From: Eudorina sp. 2006-703-Eu-15
Lineage: Eukaryota; Chlorophyta; Chlorophyceae; Chlamydomonadales; Volvocaceae
Assembly: GCA_003117195.1 (NCBI GenBank)
Contig: BDSI01000062.1
Location: 656,377-720,376, forward strand
Direction of reading: 5' to 3'
DNA: 64,000 bases
Shown: piece after piece, positions 12,301-21,739 of the stretch
Layout of the letters: every line of letters starts with the position of its first letter
Position numbering within the stretch: the stretch's first letter is position 1
Notes under the pieces: model-generated
Seen by the model: the letters and a program-made list of their open reading frames with translations, nothing else
Databases searched by the model: none
What the model was told of the DNA's origin: nothing
Position numbers and translations under genes: made by a program

Positions 12301-12890
12301 GCCGGCTGGTGCGCGATCCCTCGGGCCCCCCCTTGCCTTCCTGACTTCCCAGCGATCTGGATTCGGATCTGGACGAGGAGGACTCGTCCGTGACGAGCGG
12401 CAGCGGCATGGCGGACGACGAAGATCTGGATCTGGACGAGGAGGAAGATCCGCTGGACGCCGCCGACGACCCAGATCTGGACGAGAGCGGTGATGCGGAT
12501 TCCGGGTCCTCCTCCTCAGATTCGGACTCGTCCGGCTCCGATGCGGATTCGGAATCTGGTTCTGGATCCGATTCCGGATCTGAGCCTGGGGACGGGTATG
12601 GTGGGCCGGCCGGCATGGGGGATGACAGCCGGGGACGCGGCGACCTGGCGGGGCGGGAGGTGGGCGAGATGGAGGAGGGCGGGTTGGATGAGGATGAGGA
12701 GTGGGGCGGCGGTGGCGCTAGGAGCGGTGGCGGCAGCGACAGCGACGGCGAAAGTGACAGCAGTCAGAGCGATGACAGCAGCAGGGCCGAGCGGAGCAGC
12801 GACAGTGAGAGCAGCAGCGGGAATGAGAGCGACAGCAGCGACCGCGATTCTTCCTCGGGCAGCGATACTGACGGCAGCAGTAGCGGCTGA
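6367..12890 (+). CDS. F-box protein with right-handed beta-helix domain (FBXO11-like), acidic tail
   Basis: Ten exons were assembled with consistent phases: 6367-6529, 6995-7128, 7630-8123, 8434-8523, 8836-8944, 9638-9835, 10323-10641, 11097-11596, 11724-11800, 12353-12890, giving 873 aa. Residues about 29-70 form an F-box (DALPNETLLLVFAKL, then VCRRWRELLQEPQFCRHL across the first intron), which would bind SKP1 in an SCF ubiquitin ligase. Next come GPGDTLICPPGMYQ and ETLLVDKPVRLVAE, the usual opening of a right-handed parallel beta-helix, with further PbH1-like strands (FEHCTFSGLTGLRVPYSKG, LLMVRCALQNNAVGVEVG, ALVVDGCLAMAHCRLWGNGK). This helix is interrupted in exon 3 by an Ala/Gln/Gly-rich insert. 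Exon 7 has Gln and Ala runs; exon 10 is a Ser/Asp/Glu-rich tail of about 178 residues ending at TGA 12888-12890. The exon 7/8 junction is least certain. The substrate cannot be inferred. Confidence 0.82.
7318..7363 (+). repeat. Dispersed intronic element, copy 1
   Basis: In intron 2 of the F-box gene. It reads GGCAGCAGCTCAG, a short A/T stretch, then ATATGTCTACCAGTTTCCTG and a C-rich end. Close relatives lie in five other introns in the window (see the findings). Confidence 0.7.
8369..8398 (+). repeat. Dispersed intronic element, copy 2 (partial)
   Basis: In intron 3 of the F-box gene; only the right half ATATGTCTACCAATTTCCTA followed by tacccaccc is present. Confidence 0.6.
8524..8730 (+). 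repeat. Duplicated splice-donor context in intron 4
   Basis: The end of exon 4 and its donor (CTCGCCGCTGGCCAG then GTGAGC at 8524) recurs 99 bases later (CTCGCCGCTGGCCAG then GTGACA at 8623), together with the following GACAGGTCA, G-run and catggggccagg. A third degenerate copy (GTTGGCCAG then GTGGGA) follows near 8716. Reading through the first donor meets TGA at once. Confidence 0.65.
9410..9637 (+). repeat. Pyrimidine-rich tandem repeat in intron 5
   Basis: The last part of intron 5 of the F-box gene is a run of diverged units of about 25 bases with the core CCTTCCACTTGACCCCTTCC, ending directly in the 3' splice site used for exon 6. Confidence 0.6.
10269..10290 (+). repeat. Dispersed intronic element, copy 3 (fragment)
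   Basis: Intron 6 of the F-box gene carries only the right end (cccatttcctataccca). On its own it would not be significant. Confidence 0.4.
11612..11680 (+). repeat. Short tandem repeat at the 5' end of intron 8
   Basis: Units based on TGCTGCGTGTGCTTGCTTGC repeat about three times just after the donor site at 11597 of the F-box gene. Confidence 0.6.
11821..11872 (-). repeat. Dispersed intronic element, copy 4 (inverted)
   Basis: In intron 9 of the F-box gene, antisense to the gene. Read on the minus strand it gives TTGCAGCAGCGCAG, a short spacer, then ATATGCCTACCAATTTCCTG and a C-rich end, the best preserved form of the consensus. Confidence 0.7.
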
Positions 12891-12959
12891 GTCCGCCGAG
12901 GTTCGGGTCGGTAATGCACCACCTCAAGAGAGGGCCGCACGCTGCAAAGTACGGCGGCC

Positions 12960-13970
12960 TCAGGCTGAACCTCGCTTTGCCTTGCATATGTTCCTCACAT
13001 ACATGCCAACATGCCGCACAAGGACGGAAGCAAAGCTGTCCAGGAGCCGTCGAAGGAGGGCGTGGCACACTGTTGAGAACGCGTCAGCAAGCGACACAGC
13101 CTGGCGGGGCCTGCTTATAATGGTCTTCGACTGAACTGGGTGAGGCCAGCAGACCTGCTTGAATCTGCACCGTGGCACTGGCATGTTGCAGTTGCGGAAC
13201 AGCCTACAATGTTCCCTATGTGCGGCAGAGTGAATATATGTGTTATATTTGATGGAAATCCACCGAACTTGGCCATTCCCTAAGGCATCGAGTATTCGTG
13301 CCTTGAGGTCGCCGATTCGATCCGGTTCGGGACAAAATGGTTGAGAATTGGGGAGTCCAGCTTGGACAGCCCGGCTCTTCAGTCGGGTCCGAGTCCGCCC
13401 CCGGTGTAAGTGGCCTTGAGCCACGGTTAAAGTGATAACCCGAGGTGTGCGTGTCAAGCGGTTCGGGCCAATGGGTCCGGCCGTATTCCAGGGTACGGTT
13501 TCGGGGGCCAGAAGTAAAACTTTCTTTCTTTCTTGATGGAGAAACCCGTGGGTGTTCCTGTAGAAGCGATTACAGCAACCAATGAATGACCGAAGTACGG
13601 TAGTCAGCTCCAAGACGGGGTCCGTCAAGATGCCAAGCGTCAGATGTAGCCTACGGTACCGTAACCGCAGAAGGTCCTGGTAACCGTGTGTGGTGTGTAA
13701 GGAGAAATGAATGTATGCGCACGAACATATCTGAGCGAGCCTGGCACTGGCCAAGGGCTGCCAACCCAGCTCTAACGGAAAGACTGCCGAAGCGCTCTCC
13801 TCCCTAGTGTATGTGTGTAAAAATCGAGCCGTGTGCGTTTGTGTGTTTATTGGTCTAGTTGGGGAAGTTGAGCTGCGAGGGCCCGGGCCAAGCAGCCGTG
13901 CGTGTGTGCGCCCGATATCAGCGCAGCGTGCGCATGCCCTGCAAGGGGCGTAGCTGCACCCGGAAAACAT
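12960..13970 (-). CDS. Unexplained 336-codon open frame, possibly not a gene
   Basis: ATG at 13968-13970 opens 336 codons without a stop, antisense to the 3' flank of the F-box gene. GC is only moderate here, so such a length is less expected by chance than elsewhere in the window. The product is rich in Arg, His, Thr and Cys (start MFSGCSYAPCRACARCADIG, end VRHVGMYVRNICKAKRGSA) and matches no family I know. It has no obvious domain, signal peptide or repeats. It may be a decayed mobile-element fragment, an antisense gene or chance. Confidence 0.2.
   Translation of the reverse strand: MFSGCSYAPCRACARCADIGRTHARLLGPGPRSSTSPTRPINTQTHTARFLHTYTREESASAVFPLELGWQPLASARLAQICSCAYIHFSLHTTHGYQDLLRLRYRRLHLTLGILTDPVLELTTVLRSFIGCCNRFYRNTHGFLHQERKKVLLLAPETVPWNTAGPIGPNRLTRTPRVITLTVAQGHLHRGRTRTRLKSRAVQAGLPNSQPFCPEPDRIGDLKARILDALGNGQVRWISIKYNTYIHSAAHREHCRLFRNCNMPVPRCRFKQVCWPHPVQSKTIISRPRQAVSLADAFSTVCHALLRRLLDSFASVLVRHVGMYVRNICKAKRGSA
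13405..13409 (+). terminator. Candidate poly(A) signal TGTAA for the F-box gene
   Basis: TGTAA is the poly(A) signal usual in volvocine algae. This copy lies about 515 bases after the stop codon at 12890; no nearer one was noticed. Confidence 0.3.
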
Positions 13971-15751
13971 CCGTATGCACCCCGGAGCCGCCGTGTGTGA
14001 TACGTGTGGGGATACCTAGGGCGATTACTGACCAGTCGACCGTGTTTGAGGCATTGTAGCCAATGGCGGTTGGAAACCGGCGACACGACCGCCGGTTAAT
14101 GTACCGTGATGACACCGTCCGTGCGGCTTGGTTTGCAGTTGGCTTGTTTGGCGCATATACAAATATGCGTCATCTGGCGTCATGTATATTTGTTTGACGT
14201 CTAAATGGGGCGCGCAGCCCCATGCGGTGCCACGCCGTACCGCTACTTTTTGTAACCTTACCCATCCATTTCTGTGTTGCAGGTTGCAGCCATGACAGGC
14301 GTTGAGGGACACAAGGCATGAACGGGGCCACAGGGGCTGCTTACAGCTTACTGGCCCCCGAATGGTTTAGGATAGCATGGTATGCTCGAACCAAGCACGC
14401 GCCAAGACATGGAGTCACGGACACGTCATGCATATGTGTGTAGAAATGTTTCGGGGGGCAGGGGAAGGTGGCCTAGACCTGTTGTCGTGACTGTCTACAG
14501 CGTCTACGATACGGCCAGATATAGTGCGCGCGCCTGCGGGCTTTTGAGATGTGGAGGCTGTGAGGCGCAGGGTTTCGTACGTAGGGTTGCTGATTGGGGG
14601 CTTGCAGTGTTCTCGTCCTCTTTCTTAGGTCGATCTCTGTGCTTGCATAGCGCAAGATAGGTGGGAGGATGGGGTGCGCCCCGACCCCTCCCGACCCCTC
14701 GGTCCGGTTACCCGGTGTCACCCAAGCGTTCATGCCGTTACGTGCACTTGACAGCGCTCCTACGCATTTCCTTCTGAGCAGAAAAGCAAACGAGATTGGA
14801 TGGTGCTCGGATCATATGCCGCGGGAACAGCCGTGCGGCACGAAATCCGTCGTTAGCAAACTGGCCATCGCGCATTACATGCCCTCAGCAAATCACACAC
14901 TTGATCAACCCCACAACCACCCACACTCACATAGGCCATACAGCCAGTTTTTCAATCGGAATGGGCACCACCACAGAGCAGCACTCTCTGGAATTCCAGA
15001 GCTCGCTGGGGCCCCCTCGGTGAAAGCCAGAGACCGTCGCGCAATCAACACGGCTAAAAGCAACGGATACACGCAGGCGCTGCCCACCCCGCATCCCAGT
15101 GGACAGTTAAGTTTCATCAACGCAGCCAATGGCCTGTGCCGATCCGCCTGCCCCGCAGCCGCGTGCGTCCTGGCCGTCTGAGCTGTCCATGAAGGTGTCC
15201 GGGGCAGCGCCGCGGTGAACGCTGCGGGAATCGCTGCCGCCCCGCGCCCTCACTCCGGGCAACATCCTCCTTTCTATTTCCTGGACCCACCATCGCCAGG
15301 CGCCCGACGAGGCCCACTTGTCGCAAACCTTCATTTTCCAAGTGCACCTGTACTCTGACAGACCTCGGCTTGAAAGCTAAAGGTAGCTGTGTGATACACA
15401 CATCGGTCTCATACCTTCCATCAGGTGCGTGCACGTCTTGACGACAGTGCGACAGCTGCCAGGCGTGCCATTTCCTTGCATTCCAATCTCTCCCCCAACC
15501 TTGTCGAGGGATCAACCCAAGCGCAGCCGCAATCGGATACCAGTAGCGTGCCTAGCGGACCCCTGGCTGCCCACCATGGACCCCTGGCTGCCCACCATGG
15601 ACCCTGTGCGCCAAACCCTCATTCGTGCCGCGACCCCTGCTGCATAGCCCCCAAACCACATTGTCGAACGACCTAACCGGGATGGAGCTCAGCCACAGCC
15701 CCGGTCCATGGACCGGCTTGCCGTGCCCGCCGCTGGCTTTCGGGAGCCACG

Positions 15752-16468
15752 CTACAACAGCTTTGCGAGGAACCGGGTGACCTCCGCGACGTCGCCCTTC
15801 TCTGCGCTGATGCTGGCGGCGCTGATCGGGTTGCGCAGAGCGCCCAGCGACAGCGGCTTGTCCGGCTTGCCCAGGGCGGCTATGGCGCGACCCGCGTCGC
15901 CGCCCAGGGCCGCGCGCGTCTTGCGCATCGAGTCCAGCTGCTTCTCGATCGTCCGACGGCAGAAGTCCACCGAGTGCGCCTGGACCTCGAGGTCGGACTT
16001 GTTGCAGGCCAACAGGACGGGCAGCCGCCGCCGTGCGACGACGGGGTGCGTGAGCACCTCGAAGAGGTCCTCTGCCGCCTCCGTCTTGTGGGGAGTGATG
16101 TCTGCAGAGTCGATTACTAAGACCACGGCTGACGCATCCTTCAGGTACTGCTCCAGCTTGGAGCGGAGGCGGGGGTGGCCAGGCAGGTCCAGCACGCGGA
16201 GGTTCCCGACCACGCGGTCCTTCTCATTGCGGACTTGGCACCAGCCCTCATTCTCTTGCATGGAAGCAACGGTGCCGAGGTGGGTCGAGCCATCCTTCAG
16301 GCGGTAGAAAAGGGTCGTCTTGCCGGCGTTGCATGGCCCAACTAGCAGCACCGCGCTGCTTCGCTTCTTCCCTGATGTCAATTTCAAGATAAGTAGCAGC
16401 AATATTGTCGCAGCAACTACAGCCAAGGCGATCTGGACTTCAGGTTGCGTTAGGGACAGCTCAGCCAT
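15752..16468 (-). CDS. SRPRB: Signal recognition particle receptor subunit beta
   Basis: Single-exon gene of 238 aa starting at ATG 16466-16468. Residues about 10-32 form one membrane anchor (VQIALAVVAATILLLLILKL) followed by Lys/Arg. The rest is an Arf-like GTPase fold: P-loop GPCNAGKT at 44-51, switch-II DLPGHPRLR with the DxxG motif at 94-97, NKSD at 156-159 and a G5-like SISAEKGD near the C-terminus. N-terminal anchor plus this P-loop and the absence of an N-terminal myristoylation glycine identify SR-beta rather than an Arf. It anchors SR-alpha to the ER membrane so that ribosome-SRP complexes dock at the translocon. Length fits the family. It is the only intronless gene among the well-supported ones here and diverges from the RING/CHY ligase gene. 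Confidence 0.93.
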   Translation of the reverse strand: MAELSLTQPEVQIALAVVAATILLLLILKLTSGKKRSSAVLLVGPCNAGKTTLFYRLKDGSTHLGTVASMQENEGWCQVRNEKDRVVGNLRVLDLPGHPRLRSKLEQYLKDASAVVLVIDSADITPHKTEAAEDLFEVLTHPVVARRRLPVLLACNKSDLEVQAHSVDFCRRTIEKQLDSMRKTRAALGGDAGRAIAALGKPDKPLSLGALRNPISAASISAEKGDVAEVTRFLAKLL

Positions 16469-17060
16469 TAGATCAAGTTCTCCTGAAGGCGAAACGTCAA
16501 TTGCAAGGAGTTACGAGCGACAATACTTTGTGATTGCACATATAACCACAGTAAGCAGTATACAGGAAAGCTATTCGACTTGCGATGCCGTTCTGGACGA
16601 CATCATCGAACAGCCGTACAAGTATAGGGTGTCGCGTGTCGGATGAGGTATTACACCGTAGAACGTAGCATGTTGGTTACTGACCGATTTAACGTTCATT
16701 CGACTTGGTACGTAAAGATTATCACTATACGTGTAGACGTTTGATCCTTTTATAACACCATAAGACCTCAAAATGTCACTACTGAGCAGAAGCAACGCTT
16801 GTAAATGTGAGAGACTCGCCTCGCAGCAAATGTGGCCGCAAACCTGCAATCTTCACAGTGGCGGTTGCACGACACCGGAACGGCTAACCGCCGTTAGCCT
16901 TGACCACAGCTTGTCACGAGTGAGTAATGCAAAGTGAAAACAGTGTAAATAATAACCAACCCAGAGGTTAAAGGACATATTCAACGTTAGCAGCTGTCCA
17001 ATAGTCGCGACAGGCAAAACGTCCAACGTTGCACAACCAAAGTTACAAGTACAACTCGTG
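16469..17060. promoter_or_regulatory. Divergent intergenic region between SRPRB and RCHY1-like genes
   Basis: The 592 bases between the two start codons must hold both promoters. The segment is A/T-richer than its surroundings (for example 16660-16790), as volvocine promoters often are. No clear TATA box at the right distance for either gene was found. Confidence 0.5.
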
Positions 17061-18875
17061 ATGGACGCAAATGGCGAGCCTGAACCGCAACAGCAACCTG
17101 CAAACGAAGCTGACGCGGTAGGCATTCTCAACCTAGAGGAAGAGGAGGAAGCAGAGGAGGAGGACGACGAGGAGGACTTAGAAGCCGGCAGCGAGCTTGA
17201 GGACGAAGAGGAGGACACTATGGACCGTAACAACCCTGTGAACCGTGGCGTCAAGGAGTACGGCTGTGAGCACTACCGGCGCCGAGCCATGATAGTTGCG
17301 CCTTGCTGCGACAAACCCTTCTGGTGCCGACACTGCCACAACGCCGCTTGTAACGACAACGAGGTCGACCCCAAGAAGCGACACGTCCTTGACCGCAAGG
17401 TACATCGAGGCTCGTCATGCGGGACCCTGGCTTGCCATGCGCGACCCCAACCGCTGCGGAGTCAGCGCGGCGGCATCGGTACCGCTGCGTGCGGCAGTGC
17501 GCCGCGCTGGCCCTTTCCGCGCTCTCTTCACCCCATGGCTCGTTAATCATTGGCTCGTTGTTGACCCGCACCTGGGCTCGTTGGTGATGCCCGTCCCCCC
17601 CCACCCCCACCTGTCTTTTTTCAACTTAACCCCCAACCCACCCAGTACCCCACCCCACCCCACACACCCCACCCCGTACCCCACACCCCTTTCACCACCA
17701 ACAGGCCGTCCGCGAGGTGGTGTGCGGGCTGTGCGGGCTGCGCCAGGACAAGGCGTCCTCCTGCTCGGGCTGCGGCGTCGCCTTCGGGCGCTACACCTGC
17801 CTGCTGTGCTCCTTCTTCGACGACGACCTGAGCAAGGAGTGCTTCCACTGCAAGTGAGTGGGTGGTAGTAGTAGGTAGTAGGCAGGGCAGGGCAGGGCAG
17901 GAGTTAGCGTGACGTGCAAGGGGCATAGCCAAGCCGGGGAAGAAAGCCCGTATGCCACCAAAGCTGCCCCAACCCACAAAGCGATCCGAAGGATGCATAG
18001 TTGTGTGTCTGTTGCTGTCGGGGAGGGGAAAGCACTGCGGGGCCGGCGTCGTGGCTCCTGGCCAACATTGGGACCCCGGCGTCCGAATATATGACGTTAA
18101 AAACACTTGACCGTACAAGGTGGCCGAATACCGTAGTCCCAACTTACCCTAGACATGGCCTGTCCGGAGGCCCACCCACACCGGAATGACACCTAACATG
18201 ATCAGTACGATGAAATCCTGTTGCTACGGGCCGGACTGGCGTCGGCGACAGGTCGTGCGCCGGAGCACTCCCTCCACACACACACCCGAGGAGGGTCGGG
18301 CCCGACCAGTGGGAGTTGGCAGCGGGACTTGTAGGCGAGGGCCGCTCGCGACGGGAAGGGGTGTACGACAGGGAAGCTTACGTGGTGATGTGCTGCCTTG
18401 TGCAAACCATAGCCCCATCATGGAGCGCCCGACTTCATACCCGGACCCAGCAAGGCCTGACGTGTGCGACGTCGCTCTGACTCAGCTGGGCGGGCAGGCC
18501 TGCCGGATGGTGCAACGCTGCAACCTTAGCTAGTACGATTAGGTTGGGACGCGGGACCAGGCTAGTTTTACCGCACCGGGCAGGGGCACGCCTCCGAGTT
18601 GCTGAGGAATGCGCCCTGGGTGCTGCAAGGACTTGAGGAGGTTGAACAGCGGACTGCAAGGCGCAGACCGCCCGGGATGGGCCTTCGCCCAATCCCTTGA
18701 GGGGGCACAGCAGTCACCGATCCTCGGGGATCGGGCGCGCGCCCTTGGTTGAGAGCGAGGGGACAGAGGCCCCTTACGCCCCACTCCCCCGAATCCGGGG
18801 GAAAGTGCTTCGGCGGTCTCCCGTATGGGGCGGGTTAGCGCCCCCGGCCAGTGTCGGCCCGGCAGATATGTAACG

Positions 18876-18915
<40 letters not shown>

Positions 18916-19641
18916 GCAGGCGACCCATTCGTTGAACCCCCCTCTCTCTCCCGCCCATTGCGGCCCCTTGCGACCGGCGCCCTTGCCCGGACGGTTGGAT
19001 GTAACCGAAATGGAAATTTGATCTCCCATCCCACTCCAGGGACTGCGGGATCTGCCGGGTGGGTGGCCGACAGAACTTCTTCCACTGCCGTACATGCAAC
19101 TGCTGCTACGCGTTGTCACTGCGGGACCAGCACGTATGCATCGAGGTGGGTGGGTGGGTGGGTGGGGGCGTGGGTGGGTGGGTGGGTGGGGGCGTGGGTG
19201 GGTGGGTGGGCCGCAAGGTGGGCGCCTGCGCGCTGCGGGTCTCTGCGCTGCGGACGGAGGGGTTCGGACGGACTCGGAGGCAGCCCAACGGAGACGCGCG
19301 GTGACGGGACTCGCAAAGGGGGGGTACGGGTGCACCGGGGGCCGGCCCCGGCCGTGCCCCACTTACCACACCACAGCTGCCCCGGGGTAGACTTAGACCG
19401 GGTCGCGCCCGGGGGGTTGACCGGCCCCGTCGGCGGCGCCACGCCGCCGGGGTTGTAGTTACAGCAGCCCAGACACGCCCAGCCCCTGCTGGTGCGCCAC
19501 AAGGTGCCAGCGTCGGCCCCGCCTCCCGGACTCGATGGCGGGTGTCGCACGCGATACCACCCGGGGGGCTCCTTCCTCGTAGGATGTGTGGGTGTAAATA
19601 GAAACTGAGCCGCGAGAAGCGAAGTCCAGGGTCCGTAGGGC

Positions 19642-19672
<31 letters not shown>

Positions 19673-21739
19673 AGGCAGGCAGAACAGGAGTGCGTGACAT
19701 GCGAGGGGCCGAGTGGCGACCGATAGTTTGCCCGCATGTGTTAAAAATATACCCGTTGCCCGACCCATAAAATGAAAAGAAGGCTGCGGTGTCGGAGGAG
19801 CGCTGTCGTTTTTGGCGCGCTTTTGGCGCTATTGCCGCGGAATACTACCAGCTGGTGCGGGTCGGCTGCCTTGGCCACGCAGACTCACACCACAGTGCTG
19901 TGCGTGCGTGCGATCCTCGCGTTGTTATCGCATTGTACCCACCTGCAAGCAAAACGCCGTGGTGGGCGTGTGTGTGTGTATGGGGGTGGTGAAAGGAAAC
20001 CAGCGGTGGGGTGTGTAGACGGGCATCTCCTACGCGACTGCCGCACCTTCCACCCGCCTGCCTGCCTCACCCCTCTCACCCGCACCACCTCCCGCGCCTC
20101 TCCACCCCCAACCCCCAACCCCGCACCCAACCCCCGAACCCAACCCCCGCCCCCGCCAGAACTCGATGCACGCCAACTGCCCGGTGTGCTGCGAGTTCCT
20201 GTTTGACTCCATCAAGCCCATCAACATCATGCAGTGCGGACACACCATCCACCAGGTGGGGGGCGTGGAGGGTGGAGCCGGGGAGTGGGGGCTAGGGCGG
20301 AGGAGTGGAGTGGGCGAATGAGGGCCTAGATCGCGCCCTAGACCCGAACCTGGCAAGGGGTGCAGGCCACCCCACCCGCACGCTGCCCCTGACCCCAGTC
20401 TGTCGTTCGGAATGTCTGCCAGTTTCCCACGTCCTGCCGTGCCCCTTCCCCTGACCTGCCGCATCGCCCGCCCCGCATCCACACCCGCACGCCGCCCTTG
20501 GTGGGTAGGTCGGTAGGTGAGAGTCAGCGGGTAGATGGTTGGGTACGTGGGCTCATTCCGTCCTCCATCGCTGCAGTCCCTGGCACAGTTCGTTCTCCCC
20601 CGGACTGGACCGGATTCCTGCGCTGGCGGTCTCGATCTGACAGTCCATAGCGATTCCCTCTCCCCAAGCCTCCCCGCCCCTCCCACCACCCTCCCCTCCC
20701 CTTTTTCAATTTAACCCTCCCCCTCCCCTTCTTTGCTCTGGCAGCAGCGCAGCTTTAATATGTCTACCGATTTCCTGCACTCCCCTCCCACCACCCTCCC
20801 CTCCCCTCCCCCATTCCCCTCCCCTCACGTCCCCTCCCCTCCCCCTCTCTCCTCCTCTCCTCCGCGCAGGAGTGTCTGCGCTCCCTGGCCGAGCACTCGA
20901 CGTACACCTGCCCCGTGTGCATGAAGTCCATTATGACGGCAACAGCCATGGAGCGGGTGTGGGAGGGGCTGGACCAGGCGGTGCAGGTGGGGGAGCGGGT
21001 GTGGGAGGGGCTGGACCAGGCGGTGCAGGTGGGGGAGCGGGTGTGGGAGGGGCTGGACCAGGCGGTGCAGGTGGGGGAGCGGGTGTGGGAGGGACTGGAC
21101 CAGGCGGTGCAGGTGGGGGAGCGGGTGTGGGAGGGACTGGACCAGGCGGTGCAGGTGGGGGAGCGGGTGTGGGAGGGACTGGACCAGGCGGTGCAGGGGT
21201 AGGGTTAAACTGAAAAAAACATTAACCCGAAAAACAAGCCCGGGCACACCCAGAAAAAATCGCATACTTACGTGGCGAGGTACCTGCACAACTGTGGAAG
21301 TATAGAGACTGCGCGCGGGCGCGTGGCAGCGCGGGTAGGGGCCGGGTTGCGGGTTAGGGCTGTTCCGACCTTGGTAGTGGCGGCCTGTGTGGGGCCACCG
21401 TGGGAGAGCAGACTTGGCATTCGTTGAATCCAAACTCCCTCACTTGATTTTCAATTCGGCCTCCGCCCCGTGACGGCCTCCCTCCCTCCCTCACCGCACA
21501 ATTCAGGTATGTATGGTAAGTAACTTGGGTCGCGTATTGACTCCTGTGCCACGTATCGGTTCCCCAATCCATACCCTCCCTCACCGCCTCATATCCAGGC
21601 CACGCCCATGCCGCCCGAGTACGCCAACCTCCGAGTGGGCATCCTGTGCAACGACTGCAACGCCCGGTCAACGGCCAACTTCCACGTGCTCGGCCACAAG
21701 TGCAAGGAGTGCGGCAGCTACAACACGCGGCGCACGTAG
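17061..21739 (+). CDS. RCHY1: RING finger and CHY zinc finger E3 ubiquitin ligase (RCHY1/PIRH2 type)
   Basis: Six exons: 17061-17399, 17705-17853, 19040-19145, 20160-20255, 20870-20986 (first of several possible donors), 21599-21739; 315 aa. Residues 1-55 are acidic. The CHY zinc finger starts [20 protein letters not shown] and [15 protein letters not shown]; it continues through [18 protein letters not shown] and the CTCHY part ([25 protein letters not shown]). The RING follows ([32 protein letters not shown]). The C-terminus, [20 protein letters not shown] to [11 protein letters not shown], is the zinc-ribbon end typical of RCHY1. All zinc ligands appear present. In plants and animals such proteins ubiquitinate nuclear and signalling targets (known of the family; targets here unknown). 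The end of exon 5 and its donor are tandemly repeated in frame, so isoforms could differ by 14 residues per unit. ATG 17061 is preceded by GTG, not used. Confidence 0.92.
17881..17926 (+). repeat. Dispersed GT-linked element, copy in RCHY1 intron 2
   Basis: A diverged copy of a sequence whose best form is GGCAGAACAGGAGTGCGTGA followed by catgcgaggggc; here it reads GGCAGGAGTTAGCGTGACGT then gcaaggggc. Other copies are at about 19673, 27463 and 57426. Confidence 0.45.
18879..18913 (+). repeat. (CA)n microsatellite in RCHY1 intron 2
   Basis: About 17 uninterrupted CA units in the last 160 bases of the 1.2-kb intron 2. Confidence 0.95.
19146..19212 (+). repeat. GTGGG repeat starting at the intron 3 donor
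   Basis: Intron 3 of the RCHY1-like gene begins GTGGGTGGGTGGGTGGGTGG and continues as three blocks separated by gggggc. The tract starts at the 5' splice site itself and offers many GTGGGT pseudo-donors. Confidence 0.8.
19603..19715 (+). repeat. Dispersed GT-linked element, most complete copy
   Basis: In RCHY1 intron 3. It runs AACTGAGCCGCGAGAAGCGA then agtccag, a (GT)n tract near 19642-19668, then TTAGGCAGGCAGAACAGGAG and tgcgtgacatgcgaggggccgagtgg. The left part recurs at 49588 and 61792, the right part at 57426 and 27463, so it is probably one short interspersed element. Confidence 0.6.
20739..20786 (+). repeat. Dispersed intronic element, copy 5
   Basis: In intron 4 of the RCHY1-like gene: TGGCAGCAGCGCAG, a short spacer, then ATATGTCTACCGATTTCCTG and a C-rich run leading to the 3' splice site at 20869. 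Confidence 0.7.
20951..21196 (+). repeat. Six in-frame copies of the exon 5 end with its splice donor
   Basis: A 42-bp unit (codons for [12 protein letters not shown], then GTGGGG) is repeated six times, copies starting at 20951, 20993, 21035, 21077, 21119 and 21161. Copies 1-3 have GGGCTGGAC, copies 4-6 GGACTGGAC. The first five end in CAG followed by GTGGGG; after the sixth the sequence is CAGGGGTAGGG, which destroys the phase-equivalent donor and gives an in-frame TAG. The first copy corresponds to the single segment expected from the RCHY1 family. Confidence 0.92.

Larger units (their letters stand above)
12891..15751. other. 3' flank of F-box gene and intergenic region
   Basis: Contains the probable F-box 3' UTR, an unexplained minus-strand open frame (12960-13970, listed separately), a (TTTC)n patch near 13520, and two copies of a 22-bp unit with core CCCCTGGCTGCCCACCATGG near 15560-15603. 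Short open frames between 14000 and 15700 lack family resemblance or splice support. The SRP receptor beta gene ends at 15752. Confidence 0.4.

Noticed and set aside
13290..13440. Possible tRNA-like sequence (GATTCGATCCGGTTC and a hairpin near CCCGGCTCTTCAGTCGGG)
   Set aside because: No full cloverleaf with acceptor stem, D-arm and anticodon could be drawn; the B-box match is poor.
17058..17060. GTG as start codon of the RCHY1-like gene
   Set aside because: An ATG follows immediately at 17061, and nuclear algal genes normally start at ATG.
18835..19362. Minus-strand frame of 175 codons with His/Pro repeats
   Set aside because: It is created by the (CA)n and GTGGG tracts of RCHY1 introns 2 and 3 and overlaps exon 3 antisense.
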